Positions 36,552 to 44,830 of a stretch of 64,000 nt of DNA are shown here, in pieces; within the stretch, counting starts at the first letter, position 1; each line of letters opens with the position of its first letter. The DNA lies in the NCBI GenBank assembly GCA_029262675.1, contig JAJCYW010000011.1, positions 1 to 64,000 of the forward strand. The letters are read 5' to 3'. The notes beneath the pieces were generated by a model. The model was given only the letters and a program-made list of their open reading frames with translations. It was not told the DNA's origin and made no database searches. The position numbers and the translations under genes are program-made. The stretch is from Chloroflexota bacterium (GTDB lineage Bacteria; Chloroflexota; Dehalococcoidia; DSTF01; RBG-16-68-14).

Positions 36552-37478
36552 CTATTGGCGAGCGTCTACTCCGTCCGCTGGCATCTGATCAGCCGCGTCA
36601 CGCACGATCGTTGCCGTCGGCCTGGCGTCACGCACAGGCGTCGCCGATAACCTGCCGTCACGCACCGGCGTGTCCGTCGCCGTCGCACCGGCATCTCGCG
36701 TCGGTGTGTCCGTCGTCGTCGGCCGAGCGTCCCGTACCGGCGTCGCCGCCGGCCTGGCATCGCGCACCGGCGTGTCCGTCGGCCTAGCGTCACGTGCGGG
36801 CGTCGCTGTTGGCCTGCTGTCTCGAATCGGAGCTGCCGTTGGCCGCACATCCGGGCAGCGCCGGTCACCGCGCGCCTCGACACATGGCGTCGCCGTCGCG
36901 TCGCCGTCGCGCGCCGGCCGCTCCGTCGGCGCAACGTCCCGTGTCGGCGTACCATCACCGTCCTCAGCCGGACGCTGATCGCGCTCAGCCGGCTCGTCGT
37001 CATCGTCGACGATGCGCAGCGCGCTGAGCACATCGCGGGCCGGTTCGAACGCATCAGCCGCCGGCTCAAACACGTCACGCGCCGGCTGGAACCCGCCCGC
37101 CGCAGAAGCGCCCAGCGCCCCGACAAAGACGACGGCAACGGCCGCGGAGACGGCTGCCGCGCGAGCCAAGACGCCGCCGCCGAAGAAGCCCGTCAGCGTC
37201 TCCCACCAGCCGGCGGCAGGCGAGGAATCGTCGGCGGGCGCCGCGCGGCCCTCGGCCACTCGCGCCGCAAGCCGCGCCCGTGCGGCGTCCATTTCACCCG
37301 CGGGCGGCTGGCCGGCGTCCATCTCCTGCAGCTCCGCATACAGCTCCACGTACGAGCGCAGCGCACTGGCGTGCTCGCCCGCATGCCGCACCAGACACTC
37401 CTCGACGCCGTCGCCTTCGAGAAGCGACGTGACGCATTGCGCCAGCAACGACTCCTGTTCCGCCGTTAATTCACCCAC
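36552..37478 (-). CDS. Membrane anti-sigma factor-like protein with repeat-rich tail
   Basis: 308 residues. The N-terminal helical part (about 1-85) lies on the cytoplasmic side, then one membrane helix (AAAVSAAVAVVFVGALGASA). The outer tail (about 130-308) is built of repeats of the form (V/T)RDARPTATP. The start GTG overlaps the sigma factor stop by one base (TAGTG), the usual layout for an ECF sigma factor and its anti-sigma factor. There is no clear zinc-binding HxxxCxxC motif, so the assignment rests on context. Confidence 0.7.
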   Translation of the reverse strand: MGELTAEQESLLAQCVTSLLEGDGVEECLVRHAGEHASALRSYVELYAELQEMDAGQPPAGEMDAARARLAARVAEGRAAPADDSSPAAGWWETLTGFFGGGVLARAAAVSAAVAVVFVGALGASAAGGFQPARDVFEPAADAFEPARDVLSALRIVDDDDEPAERDQRPAEDGDGTPTRDVAPTERPARDGDATATPCVEARGDRRCPDVRPTAAPIRDSRPTATPARDARPTDTPVRDARPAATPVRDARPTTTDTPTRDAGATATDTPVRDGRLSATPVRDARPTATIVRDAADQMPADGVDARQ

Positions 37479-38203
37479 TACGTCCTGTACCTCCCTTGAG
37501 GCATATCACGATTCCCGGCCGGATCTTGTCGGGCTGCCCCCGGCGATTCTCCACTGCCCACGTCGGTCGAAGGCTCCAGCACTCGCCGCAGCGCGGCCAG
37601 CGCTCGCACCTCCAGCGAGTAGACCGCCGCTTCAGTCCGCTCCATGCAGTCGGCGATCTCCGATGTCCGCAGGTCCGCGAAGAAGCGCAGCGCGACGATC
37701 TGCCGCTGGTCTTCCGTCAGCTCCGCCAGCGCGGACTCCACCTCCGCGCGATTCACCACCTCGGAGGCGGGGTCGGCGCCGTGCCGCTCCGCCAGCGCCG
37801 TCGCCTCCGCTGTCGCGTCGGATTCGCGGCGCCTCGCCTCCAGGTAATCGCTCACCATGTTGTGGGCGATGCGATAGAGCCAGGCCAGCAGCGGCCGGCC
37901 GCGATAGACGAAGCGGCCGATGCCTTCGTACGCGGCCAGGAACACGCTCGATGCCAGCTCCGCGGCGGTGGCATCGTCCCCGCAGCGGGCGTAGCAGTAG
38001 CGGTAGACCTTCACGTAGTGCGCGTCGAAGATCTCCGTCCACGCCTCCTCCGACGACGCCTGAGCGCGGCGGATCAGGTCGGCTTCGGCCCGTTCTGTAG
38101 GGCCGTCTTCGGCGCCCGCGTCCGCGCCGCCCCGGCTGCTGCGTCGCCGGAACAACGTCACGCCCCCCGCCGGCGCGCCGGCAACATCAAATTGCCCATC
38201 CAC
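37478..38203 (-). CDS. ECF-type RNA polymerase sigma factor
   Basis: 241 residues. Region 2 (about 60-130) has WTEIFDAHYVKVYRYCYARC and LAWLYRIAHNMVSDYLEARR; region 4 (about 155-215) has LTEDQRQIVALRFFADLRTS and EIADCMERTEAAVYSLEVRA. The N-terminus is about 35 residues longer than usual. Regions 1.1 and 3 are absent, as in ECF factors. The downstream overlapping gene is its likely anti-sigma factor; the Cys-repeat gene upstream may be a target or a sensor. Confidence 0.9.
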   Translation of the reverse strand: MDGQFDVAGAPAGGVTLFRRRSSRGGADAGAEDGPTERAEADLIRRAQASSEEAWTEIFDAHYVKVYRYCYARCGDDATAAELASSVFLAAYEGIGRFVYRGRPLLAWLYRIAHNMVSDYLEARRRESDATAEATALAERHGADPASEVVNRAEVESALAELTEDQRQIVALRFFADLRTSEIADCMERTEAAVYSLEVRALAALRRVLEPSTDVGSGESPGAARQDPAGNRDMPQGRYRT

Positions 38204-38237
38204 TGCGTTCGAGCCATGCCAGAGGATAGCAACAGGA

Positions 38238-38257
38238 GGGCCCGTCTGGACGGACCC
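38238..38257 (-). terminator. Hairpin between the Cys-repeat gene and the sigma factor gene
   Basis: Minus strand GGGTCCGTCCAGACGGGCCC folds into a 9-bp stem with one G-U pair. No T-run follows, so termination is a guess; it could also mark attenuation. Confidence 0.35.
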
Positions 38258-38284
38258 CCGCTGTTACTGGACCCTCAGCTACGT

Positions 38285-38797
38285 TCAGGGCGTCGCCGGA
38301 ACCAGCGGCCGCAGTGGCACATCCACCGGCCGGACGTCGACCGGCCGGTCGTGCGGCCGAACGTCGCGGCAGCGGTCCGGGTGCAGCAGGCAGTTCACGA
38401 AGTGGCGGCAGCGTTCCGGGTTCTCCAGGCAGCTCTTGAATAACGTCACGCAGCGCACGTCGTGCGTCCGGCAGTAGTCGATCAGCGCGCGGCAGGCGTC
38501 CGGATTCGACCGGCACATGTGGATCAGCGCCCGGCAGAACTCCGGGTTCTCGTGGCAGAATTCAATCAGCCGACGACAGACCTGCGGGTGCGCTTTACAG
38601 AACGCGCCGCCGTCCGTGCACAGATCCGCGACGCGCGCGCAGGCGTCCAGCCGCGCGTCGACGGCGCGGTCGCGGGCGACGTCCGTCCGCACGTCAGTCG
38701 CGTCGCCGGGCGCGGCCAGTGCGCCGCCGCCACCCATCGTCGCGTAGAGGCCCAACACGACCACCACGATCATCCCTAGTAACAGCTTCAGTTTCAT
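38285..38797 (-). CDS. Exported Cys-periodic repeat protein
   Basis: 170 residues. Signal peptide (about 1-28). Residues about 50-145 carry Cys at intervals of about seven, in helical pairs such as CKAHPQVCRRLIEFC and CHENPEFCRALIHMC, with HPQ, NPE, NPD and NPE at the turns. This resembles a solenoid of short helices locked by disulfides. The tail is rich in RPVDVRPVDV. I do not recognise a family. It lies just upstream of the sigma/anti-sigma pair on the same strand. Confidence 0.75.
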   Translation of the reverse strand: MKLKLLLGMIVVVVLGLYATMGGGGALAAPGDATDVRTDVARDRAVDARLDACARVADLCTDGGAFCKAHPQVCRRLIEFCHENPEFCRALIHMCRSNPDACRALIDYCRTHDVRCVTLFKSCLENPERCRHFVNCLLHPDRCRDVRPHDRPVDVRPVDVPLRPLVPATP

Positions 38798-38961
38798 CTC
38801 CTGTACCTCCTGCTAACTCTCGCTCTTCTACCCGTCTATCCGCCCACGGCGTCGATTCTTGTCGGGTGGCGGAAAGATTATTCAAGCCGCGCCGCCGAGC
38901 GCGCGACCGCGCGGTGGGCCTCCGCGTGCCTGTCCCCGCGCAGGCCTGCTATCGTCAGCGC

Positions 38962-39747
38962 ATGTTGCACGAAGTACCGCCCGCCGACCGGCCCCGCCTA
39001 CGGCCGCTCTTCGTGACGCTGCCCGGCCTCCACGGCGTCGTCGATGCAGCGCTGGACGGCGGCATGGGCGCCGCCTACGCCGACGACGTCGATAATCCCG
39101 CCGTCGCCGTCATCGAGCTCGATTTCGACATCTTCACGGCCGCCGCTTCTCCCGCCGCAGCAGCGTCCACGCCTGCCGCCGCGGAGGAAGCCGTCCGCCG
39201 CCTCCGGCCGGGCGCCAGCATCCTCACCGCAGGCCCCGAGTGGGAAGCGCTACTCTCAGGCGTCTGGGGCAAGCGGCTGGGGACGCGCACGCGCGTCGCC
39301 TTCTCTCCCGGCGAATGGACGGCCGGCGAGCTTCAGGCGCTGATCGACGCACCCGGCCCTGATTTCGCCGTCCGCCGTATCAAGCTACCCGACGTCGCTC
39401 GTTTCGCAGCGCTGGAGGACTCGCTCGTCTGCAACTTTGCGTCGTTGGAGGACTTCGCCGATCGCGGCGTCGGCTTCGGCATCGATCACGAAGGCCGCTT
39501 CGTCTCCGGCTGCTCGTCGTTCGCCATCAGCCCGCACAGCCTGGAGTTCGAGATCCAGACACACTCCGACTTCAGGAACCGCGGGCTCGCCGCCGCGACC
39601 GCCGCCGCGATGATCGCGTACTGTCTGGAGAACGGACTAACGCCCTGCTGGGACGCCCACAACGAGACCTCGGCACGGCTGGCAGAGCGCATCGGCTTCA
39701 CGAAGCCCGCGCCGTACACCGCCTACTTCTTGTCCGAAGACGGCTAG
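38962..39747 (+). CDS. GNAT acetyltransferase (ZmaR-like, GNAT_acetyltran family)
   Basis: 261 residues. The N-terminal half is an uncommon domain (about 1-130). The C-terminal GNAT core has FVSGCSSFAISPHSLEFEIQ, THSDFRNRGLAAATAAAMIA (acetyl-CoA loop RxxGLA) and PCWDAHNETSARLAERIGF. Relatives include ZmaR, which inactivates zwittermicin. The substrate is unknown. The ATG has TATCGT (38950-38955) 6 nt upstream, a possible leaderless start. Confidence 0.82.
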   Translation: MLHEVPPADRPRLRPLFVTLPGLHGVVDAALDGGMGAAYADDVDNPAVAVIELDFDIFTAAASPAAAASTPAAAEEAVRRLRPGASILTAGPEWEALLSGVWGKRLGTRTRVAFSPGEWTAGELQALIDAPGPDFAVRRIKLPDVARFAALEDSLVCNFASLEDFADRGVGFGIDHEGRFVSGCSSFAISPHSLEFEIQTHSDFRNRGLAAATAAAMIAYCLENGLTPCWDAHNETSARLAERIGFTKPAPYTAYFLSEDG

Positions 39748-39782
39748 GCACTGCCGCCGCTTGCCGCCGGCGCGCGACGGCC

Positions 39783-40775
39783 CTACTCAGGTTCCGCGCA
39801 GAGGCCGGCCCCGCACGCCGCCACGACGATCTGAACCAACAACCGGTCGCGCACAGCTTCTGAATTGTCAATCGACGTATGGATCACGGGCCGCAGCCTG
39901 CCGCCGCGTTCGCCGTTCTTCGGCCCCTTCTCCCCAGAGGCGTCCCAGTTCTCCACGTTTGGCTGATCGATCGGCGTTCCGGTGAAACTCTTGCCGTTGG
40001 TCTGGAACGCGTTGAAGACAAGCGCCGTCTGAGGCATCGACTCCGCGTCGCCGAAGTAGAACGCATCCACGCGGTCGATCAGCGCCGCGAGCAGCACCCG
40101 CTCGCCGTAGCCGGCTCGCTCCAGCACCGCCGTCACCGCCGTCACCGTCGTGGCGCCGTGGCTATGGCCGTAGAGCACGACAAACGTACACGGCCGCCGC
40201 GACAGCTGCGATAACAGGTAGGCCATCGACCAAGCCTCGGCGTCCGCGTGCCCGCTCTCCGTACCGTTGAGTTGCGGGGCAACAGACACAAGCTGGTGCG
40301 AGACGCCTGCGTCCGTCAGCGCATCGCTGATGCCAGCCATCATCCAGCGCACGCCCGCGGCGTTCTCCGCCAGGCTGAGGTCCACCTTCCCGCCGCCGAT
40401 GGCAAACAGGATCAGGCCAGCCTCACCGGCCGCGCAATCGACCGTAGGCGCTGGCCCGAACTGCCAATCCGGCTCTGGAACCTCGGTGTCGCAGGCTGCC
40501 GGCCGACCGTCCGCCAGCGCGATATCGACGCCGCGGACGATCTCCGCGTCGACGTCGTCCACCAGGCCGTCGCCATTTAGGTCTGGCAGCGTCGCGGCCG
40601 TGCCATCCGCCGCGTTCACGCGGCCGTCGCCATTCGCGTCCAGACAAGCGATACGAAGCAACGTCGTGCGCCCGATCAGCTCCTCCACCACCGGAAGCTC
40701 GGACGGCACCCGTTCCGCGCAGGCCACGGCCACCAGCGCGAGGACGGACATCGCCAGGAGCGACGTTCGGAGCAT
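39783..40775 (-). CDS. Lipoprotein with dockerin-like repeat and lipase-like domain
   Basis: 330 residues. Signal peptide with lipobox-like LVAVACAE (Cys near 19). A short EF-hand-type part follows: DANGDGRVNAADG and DLNGDGLVDDVDAEIV (about 45-85), like a shortened dockerin. The C-terminal part (about 105-330) contains VVLYGHSHGATTVTAVTAVL, where GHSHG is a nucleophile elbow, so an alpha/beta hydrolase such as a lipase is likely. HTSIDNSEAVRDRLL may supply the His. TACAAT on this strand (40804-40809) and GGGAGAGAGGAG give an ordinary leader. Confidence 0.75.
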   Translation of the reverse strand: MLRTSLLAMSVLALVAVACAERVPSELPVVEELIGRTTLLRIACLDANGDGRVNAADGTAATLPDLNGDGLVDDVDAEIVRGVDIALADGRPAACDTEVPEPDWQFGPAPTVDCAAGEAGLILFAIGGGKVDLSLAENAAGVRWMMAGISDALTDAGVSHQLVSVAPQLNGTESGHADAEAWSMAYLLSQLSRRPCTFVVLYGHSHGATTVTAVTAVLERAGYGERVLLAALIDRVDAFYFGDAESMPQTALVFNAFQTNGKSFTGTPIDQPNVENWDASGEKGPKNGERGGRLRPVIHTSIDNSEAVRDRLLVQIVVAACGAGLCAEPE

Positions 40776-40926
40776 GCGTCTCCTCTCTCCCGTTCCGACT
40801 CATATTGTATCCCACCCTCTGCCCCGGCTTCCTCCTGTCGCCCGCAGCGTGATGTTGTAAACTGCAACGCCAACACCATCAGAAATCGAAGCGGCCCGCG
40901 GCCCCTACAGAAACTGGAGGTACCAG

Positions 40927-42180
40927 ATGAAGATGAACGTGAAGCCGATACCGACTGTCTCCGAGCGTGTCAACGAGATTCGCTCCCTCACCGCGACCAT
41001 CGTCAACAAGGAGATCCTGCCAAACGAGAGGACGCTCTGGGCGTGGCGAGGCGACAGCCGTTACACAGAGGCGGATATCGAGGAGGGTAAGGAGGTTCGG
41101 CAGCGCATCCAGGCCAAGGTCAAGGAGGCCGGCCTCTGGGCGCCGCACCTTCCCGAGGAGTACGGCGGCTCCGGCCTCGACTTCCTGGAGCACGCCTACA
41201 TGAACGAAGTGCTGGCCTACGCCCAGGGCGCCGCTGCGCTCTTCGGCGTCGTCGCACCCAACTCGGGCAATCAGACGATCCTGCTCAAGTACGGCACGGA
41301 GCAGCAGAAGAAGGACTGGCTGATTCCGCTGATCGAAGGCAGAATGCAGTCCGGCTTCTCAATGACCGAGCCCGACCAGCCCGGCTCCGACCCGCGCTCG
41401 CTCAAGACAACCGCTCGCCGCGATGGTGATGAGTGGGTAATCAACGGCCACAAGTGGTTCACGTCCAATGGCAAAGCAGCCAACTTCTTCATCGTCATGT
41501 GCCGCACCGAAGACCCGGACGGCCCAGCCGAACGCAACGGCAAGATGACGCAGATCATCGTTCCCAAAGAAACGCCCGGCGTAAACGTGATCCGTGGCAT
41601 CCCGATTTGGAGTACCCGCGACAGCGATCACTGCGAGATCATCTACGACGACGTGCGCGTACCGGTCACAAACCAGCTCGGACAGACCGGCTCCGGCCAC
41701 GCCGCCGCGCAGGACCGGCTGGGCGCGGGGCGCATCTTCCACTGCATGAACTCCGTCGGGCAGATGTGGCGCGCGTTCGACCTGATGATCGAGCGCACCA
41801 TGTCGCGCGAGGTGCATGGCGGCCTGCTGGAGACGAAGCAGTTTATCCAGGGCTTCATCGCGGACTCCTACATCGACATCCAGGCCGCGCGACTGATGAC
41901 GATCCACGCCGCGGAGAAGATCGAGAACAGCTCCGACCCTCGCACCGACATCTCCGCGATCAAGGTCTTCGTGCCCGCCGCTTACGAGCGCGTCGTCGAC
42001 CGCGCCATCCAGGTCTGGGGCGCCGCCGGCGTCACAGGCGACCTGCCCCTCGCGGCCATGTACCAGGGCGCGCGCACCCTCCGCCTCGCCGATGGCCCGG
42101 ACGAAGTGCACCGCATCCTAATCGCCAAGAACGTCCTCAAGCGCTATCACGAAGGCGACGGCTGGGACTTCGGAAACTAA
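40927..42180 (+). CDS. Acyl-CoA dehydrogenase
   Basis: 417 residues. It has the family order: N-terminal helices, GFSMTEPDQPGSDPRSLKTT (FAD-binding strand), DEWVINGHKWFTSNG, then the C-terminal helical domain with QAARLMTIHAAEKIE and ending QVWGAAGVTGDLPLAAMYQG. The catalytic base appears to be Asp in RTLRLADGPDEVHR. It oxidises an acyl-CoA and passes electrons to electron transfer flavoprotein. Start at ATG 40927 or 40933; ACTGGAGG is upstream. Followed 26 nt later by an enoyl-CoA hydratase gene, a clear beta-oxidation pair. Confidence 0.93.
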   Translation: MKMNVKPIPTVSERVNEIRSLTATIVNKEILPNERTLWAWRGDSRYTEADIEEGKEVRQRIQAKVKEAGLWAPHLPEEYGGSGLDFLEHAYMNEVLAYAQGAAALFGVVAPNSGNQTILLKYGTEQQKKDWLIPLIEGRMQSGFSMTEPDQPGSDPRSLKTTARRDGDEWVINGHKWFTSNGKAANFFIVMCRTEDPDGPAERNGKMTQIIVPKETPGVNVIRGIPIWSTRDSDHCEIIYDDVRVPVTNQLGQTGSGHAAAQDRLGAGRIFHCMNSVGQMWRAFDLMIERTMSREVHGGLLETKQFIQGFIADSYIDIQAARLMTIHAAEKIENSSDPRTDISAIKVFVPAAYERVVDRAIQVWGAAGVTGDLPLAAMYQGARTLRLADGPDEVHRILIAKNVLKRYHEGDGWDFGN

Positions 42181-42206
42181 TCGCACAGCATAAGGGAGCG
42201 GGTACC

Positions 42207-43004
42207 ATGAGCGTCCTCGAGATCACCAACGACGGCCACGTCCGCAAGCTCCGTCTTAACCGGCCGGAGAAGATGAACGCCCTTTCCGACGAACTCGCCT
42301 GGGGCATCGTCTCGGCTGTCGAAGAAGCGGCGCGAGACGATAACGTCTGGGTGATCGCCATCACCGGTACGGACAACGCCTTCTGCTCGGGCCTCGACCT
42401 CACGCCTTCGACAAACGGCACGCACCCCTACCACACCCCGCAGGACGCCCTGCTCGACGACCTCGGCTGGGTCGGCAAGTTCCCCCTTACGCTGCGCGAG
42501 CGCTGCGACAAGCCCATCGTCGCCGGCCTGAACGGCGTTGCCGTCGGCGCCGGCCTCTCGCTCGCCATGGCCGCCGACATCCGCATCGCCGCCGAGGGCG
42601 TCCGGCTAATAGCCGGCTACCCCCGCATCGGCGGGTCGCCGGACGGCGGCCTCTCCTGGACGCTTGCCCAGGCCGTCGGCTACGAGCAGGCCATGCGCTT
42701 CCTGCTTGAAAACCGCACCGTCGGCGCCGAAGAGGCGTTGGAGCTCGGCATGGTCGGCGAGGTCGTCCCGGCGGATACGTTCGCAGAGCGCTTCGACGAG
42801 TACTGCCAGTCGCTCACCAAGCTCTCGCCGATCACGGCGCGGCTAACGAAGCGCGTCGTCCGTCACTCCACGAAGCTCGACGACGCGGAAGCCCACTTCC
42901 GCTACGAGCTGCAGAGCATCCTCCGGGCGTTCGGCACGGAGGACGGCAACGAGGCGCGCAGCGCCTTCCAAGAGAAGCGCGACCCCCAGTTCAAGGGCCA
43001 GTAG
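42207..43004 (+). CDS. Enoyl-CoA hydratase/isomerase family protein
   Basis: 265 residues. Crotonase fold: LRLNRPEKMNALSDEL, oxyanion-hole regions VIAITGTDNAFCSGLDL and GVAVGAGLSLAMAADIRIAA, followed by YPRIGGSPDGGLSWTLAQAV where one acidic catalytic residue usually lies (here the position looks like Asp). It hydrates or isomerises an enoyl-CoA made by the upstream dehydrogenase. GGGAGCGGG lies 8 nt before the ATG. Confidence 0.92.
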   Translation: MSVLEITNDGHVRKLRLNRPEKMNALSDELAWGIVSAVEEAARDDNVWVIAITGTDNAFCSGLDLTPSTNGTHPYHTPQDALLDDLGWVGKFPLTLRERCDKPIVAGLNGVAVGAGLSLAMAADIRIAAEGVRLIAGYPRIGGSPDGGLSWTLAQAVGYEQAMRFLLENRTVGAEEALELGMVGEVVPADTFAERFDEYCQSLTKLSPITARLTKRVVRHSTKLDDAEAHFRYELQSILRAFGTEDGNEARSAFQEKRDPQFKGQ

Positions 43005-43031
43005 GCGCGCGCTACGCAAGCCCCCCGCCGG

Positions 43032-43061
43032 TTGACCACCACCTGCGCCGCGGACTACTAT
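43032..43061 (+). promoter_or_regulatory. Promoter of the PPC-dockerin gene
   Basis: TTGACC (43032-43037), 18-nt spacer, TACTAT (43056-43061). The ATG at 43068 is 6 nt beyond, so the transcript should start at or near the start codon. Confidence 0.65.
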
Positions 43062-43067
43062 CAGGCC

Positions 43068-43904
43068 ATGAATAGGCGCGCCCGCTTAACAGCCGTTCTC
43101 ACGCTCACTGTCATCGCGGCCGTCGCGGTCGCACTCGCCGCCGTCTCCGGCAGCTACGCCGGTGGCCCCACCGGTGCCCCTGCCGGCGTCGACCCCTGCA
43201 CCGACGACCAGCTTGAAGACAACGATTCCCTGGCAACCGCCACGCAGGTCGGCCTCCCCTACAGCCAGAGCGGCCTCGTCTCCTGCGACCTCGACGACGA
43301 CTACTTCGCGTTCCAGCTCAGCGCCGGTCAGCGCGTCCAGGTCGACGCCACGTTCGTCCACGATACCGACGCCGACATCGACATCTCGCTCTTCAGAAGC
43401 AACGGCACCCAGGTCGCATTCGCCGACAGCATCACCGACAACGAGAAGTTTGTCTGGGTCGCGCAGATCGACGACACGTTCACAGTCCAGGTCCACCTCA
43501 TCACGAGGGTTGAACCGACGACGACCGTCGCGTCCACTCCGTACGCTCTCTCGATCACGAGGTCGGAGGCCACACCCACGCCAGTAATCGAAACGCCGGC
43601 CCCGACGCCGCCCCAGCCAACAGCCGGGCCGACAGCGCAGCCGACGAGCGGCCCGACAGCACAACCGACTAGCAGCCCGACCGCGCAGCCCCAAGTCCTG
43701 GGCGACGTCAACGGCGATCAGTCCGTCAGCAGCATCGACGCCGCGCTGGTGCTTCAATACACAGCAGGGCTCCTTCAGACGTTCGCAATCCCGCAGAACG
43801 CCAACGTCAACTGCGACGGCAGCGTCGACAGCATCGATGCCTCGCTGATCCTGCAACTCGTCGCGGGACTGCTCCCGGCCTTCCCGGCCGAGGGCGGTTG
43901 CTAA
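43068..43904 (+). CDS. Secreted protein with PPC-like domain and C-terminal dockerin
   Basis: 278 residues. Signal peptide (1-28); PPC-like beta-sandwich (about 40-165: DDQLEDNDSLATATQVGLP, LDDDYFAFQLSAGQRVQVDA); short TAQPTSGP repeat linker; dockerin-like pair (about 212-278: DVNGDQSVSSIDAALVLQ, NVNCDGSVDSIDASLILQ). It looks like the first half of the protein at 29197-30444 joined to the same dockerin. No catalytic domain. ATG 43068 is set by the promoter just upstream. Confidence 0.85.
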   Translation: MNRRARLTAVLTLTVIAAVAVALAAVSGSYAGGPTGAPAGVDPCTDDQLEDNDSLATATQVGLPYSQSGLVSCDLDDDYFAFQLSAGQRVQVDATFVHDTDADIDISLFRSNGTQVAFADSITDNEKFVWVAQIDDTFTVQVHLITRVEPTTTVASTPYALSITRSEATPTPVIETPAPTPPQPTAGPTAQPTSGPTAQPTSSPTAQPQVLGDVNGDQSVSSIDAALVLQYTAGLLQTFAIPQNANVNCDGSVDSIDASLILQLVAGLLPAFPAEGGC

Positions 43905-43979
43905 CACAGCCCAGGCTGCTAGCCCAAGTATCTCGCGTCCACGGCGGAAGCGGCAGCGCCTCGGCCGCGCACCTCAGGC

Positions 43980-44723
43980 CTAATCTTCTTCCGCCTCTGC
44001 AGCCAAAGCGATGTTCTCGGCGATCTGCCGCAGCAGCGACACCGGCAAGCTGGAGCCCGTTATGATCGTATCCACACCGTCCTGATAGAAGATGATGGAT
44101 GCGATCTGGAACTGCGGCGGGATGTGGTCGAGCGGTGAGAAGATTAGAGCTTCATGTCCGGCGATTGTGCCCAGAGACATTCCCATCGCGGAGTCAGCCG
44201 TCGGCGTGGCTGACGCGAAGATGTCGATAGGATCGATGCTCTTTCGCACCCGCGATACGTCTAGTGTTCGCTGGCGATCGTCGCTCTGAAAGCTCTGCAA
44301 TACGACCGTGTTTAGGCCACCATCAAACGTATTCATGGCAGTCAGCACGAGGTCGCTCGGTACCCCTTCGATCTCGATATACAGCGGCGACGTCCGGATC
44401 AGCGTGGGATCTGCGGTACTCGCGCCGGGATCGATGCCCCCGCCCGTATCTGTGAAGTTCCGCTCTCCGGAATAGCCCGGCGGCACGATCCTGTAGATGC
44501 CGTGCCTCGTAAGCTCATCCTCCGTCAGGTCAGCCGGTCGCACAGCGGTCGGGGTGTGGCGAGGTATGGTCGCGATGACGCTAGGCGTACCAGTACCATC
44601 AGAGTCACCGTCCTCACCAGCGCCACCGGAGCACGCCGCGGCGACCATGAGAACAGCCAGCACGGCTGCCGCGGCCACCATGCGGCCGATGCGTCCCCCG
44701 GACTCAGGTTCAAAAGTGCTCAT
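43980..44723 (-). CDS. Lipoprotein of unknown function with a sulfatase-like N-terminus
   Basis: 247 residues from ATG 44723. The first 16 residues, MSTFEPESGGRIGRMVAA, are nearly the start of the sulfatase encoded upstream (MSKYEPGFGGRIGRTVAE). A hydrophobic segment ending VAAACSGG (lipobox) follows, so the protein is probably lipid-anchored outside. The remaining 200 residues match no family I know; it ends in a helix with EAEED. The promoter (44761-44789) and leader also look copied from the sulfatase gene. Confidence 0.75.
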   Translation of the reverse strand: MSTFEPESGGRIGRMVAAAAVLAVLMVAAACSGGAGEDGDSDGTGTPSVIATIPRHTPTAVRPADLTEDELTRHGIYRIVPPGYSGERNFTDTGGGIDPGASTADPTLIRTSPLYIEIEGVPSDLVLTAMNTFDGGLNTVVLQSFQSDDRQRTLDVSRVRKSIDPIDIFASATPTADSAMGMSLGTIAGHEALIFSPLDHIPPQFQIASIIFYQDGVDTIITGSSLPVSLLRQIAENIALAAEAEED

Positions 44724-44760
44724 CCATACACCGCCCTCGCCAGATTTCTGTGGTTGCGCT

Positions 44761-44789
44761 GGTATAGGCCGCCGTCGAACACGTTGCAA
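44761..44789 (-). promoter_or_regulatory. Promoter of the lipoprotein gene
   Basis: On the minus strand TTGCAA (44784-44789), 17-nt spacer, TATACC (44761-44766). It has the same layout and surrounding sequence as the sulfatase promoter at 47128-47156. Confidence 0.65.
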
Positions 44790-44830
44790 GAGTAGCTGCT
44801 GCGGCTTTCTGGCACGCCCGCCCGCCATGC

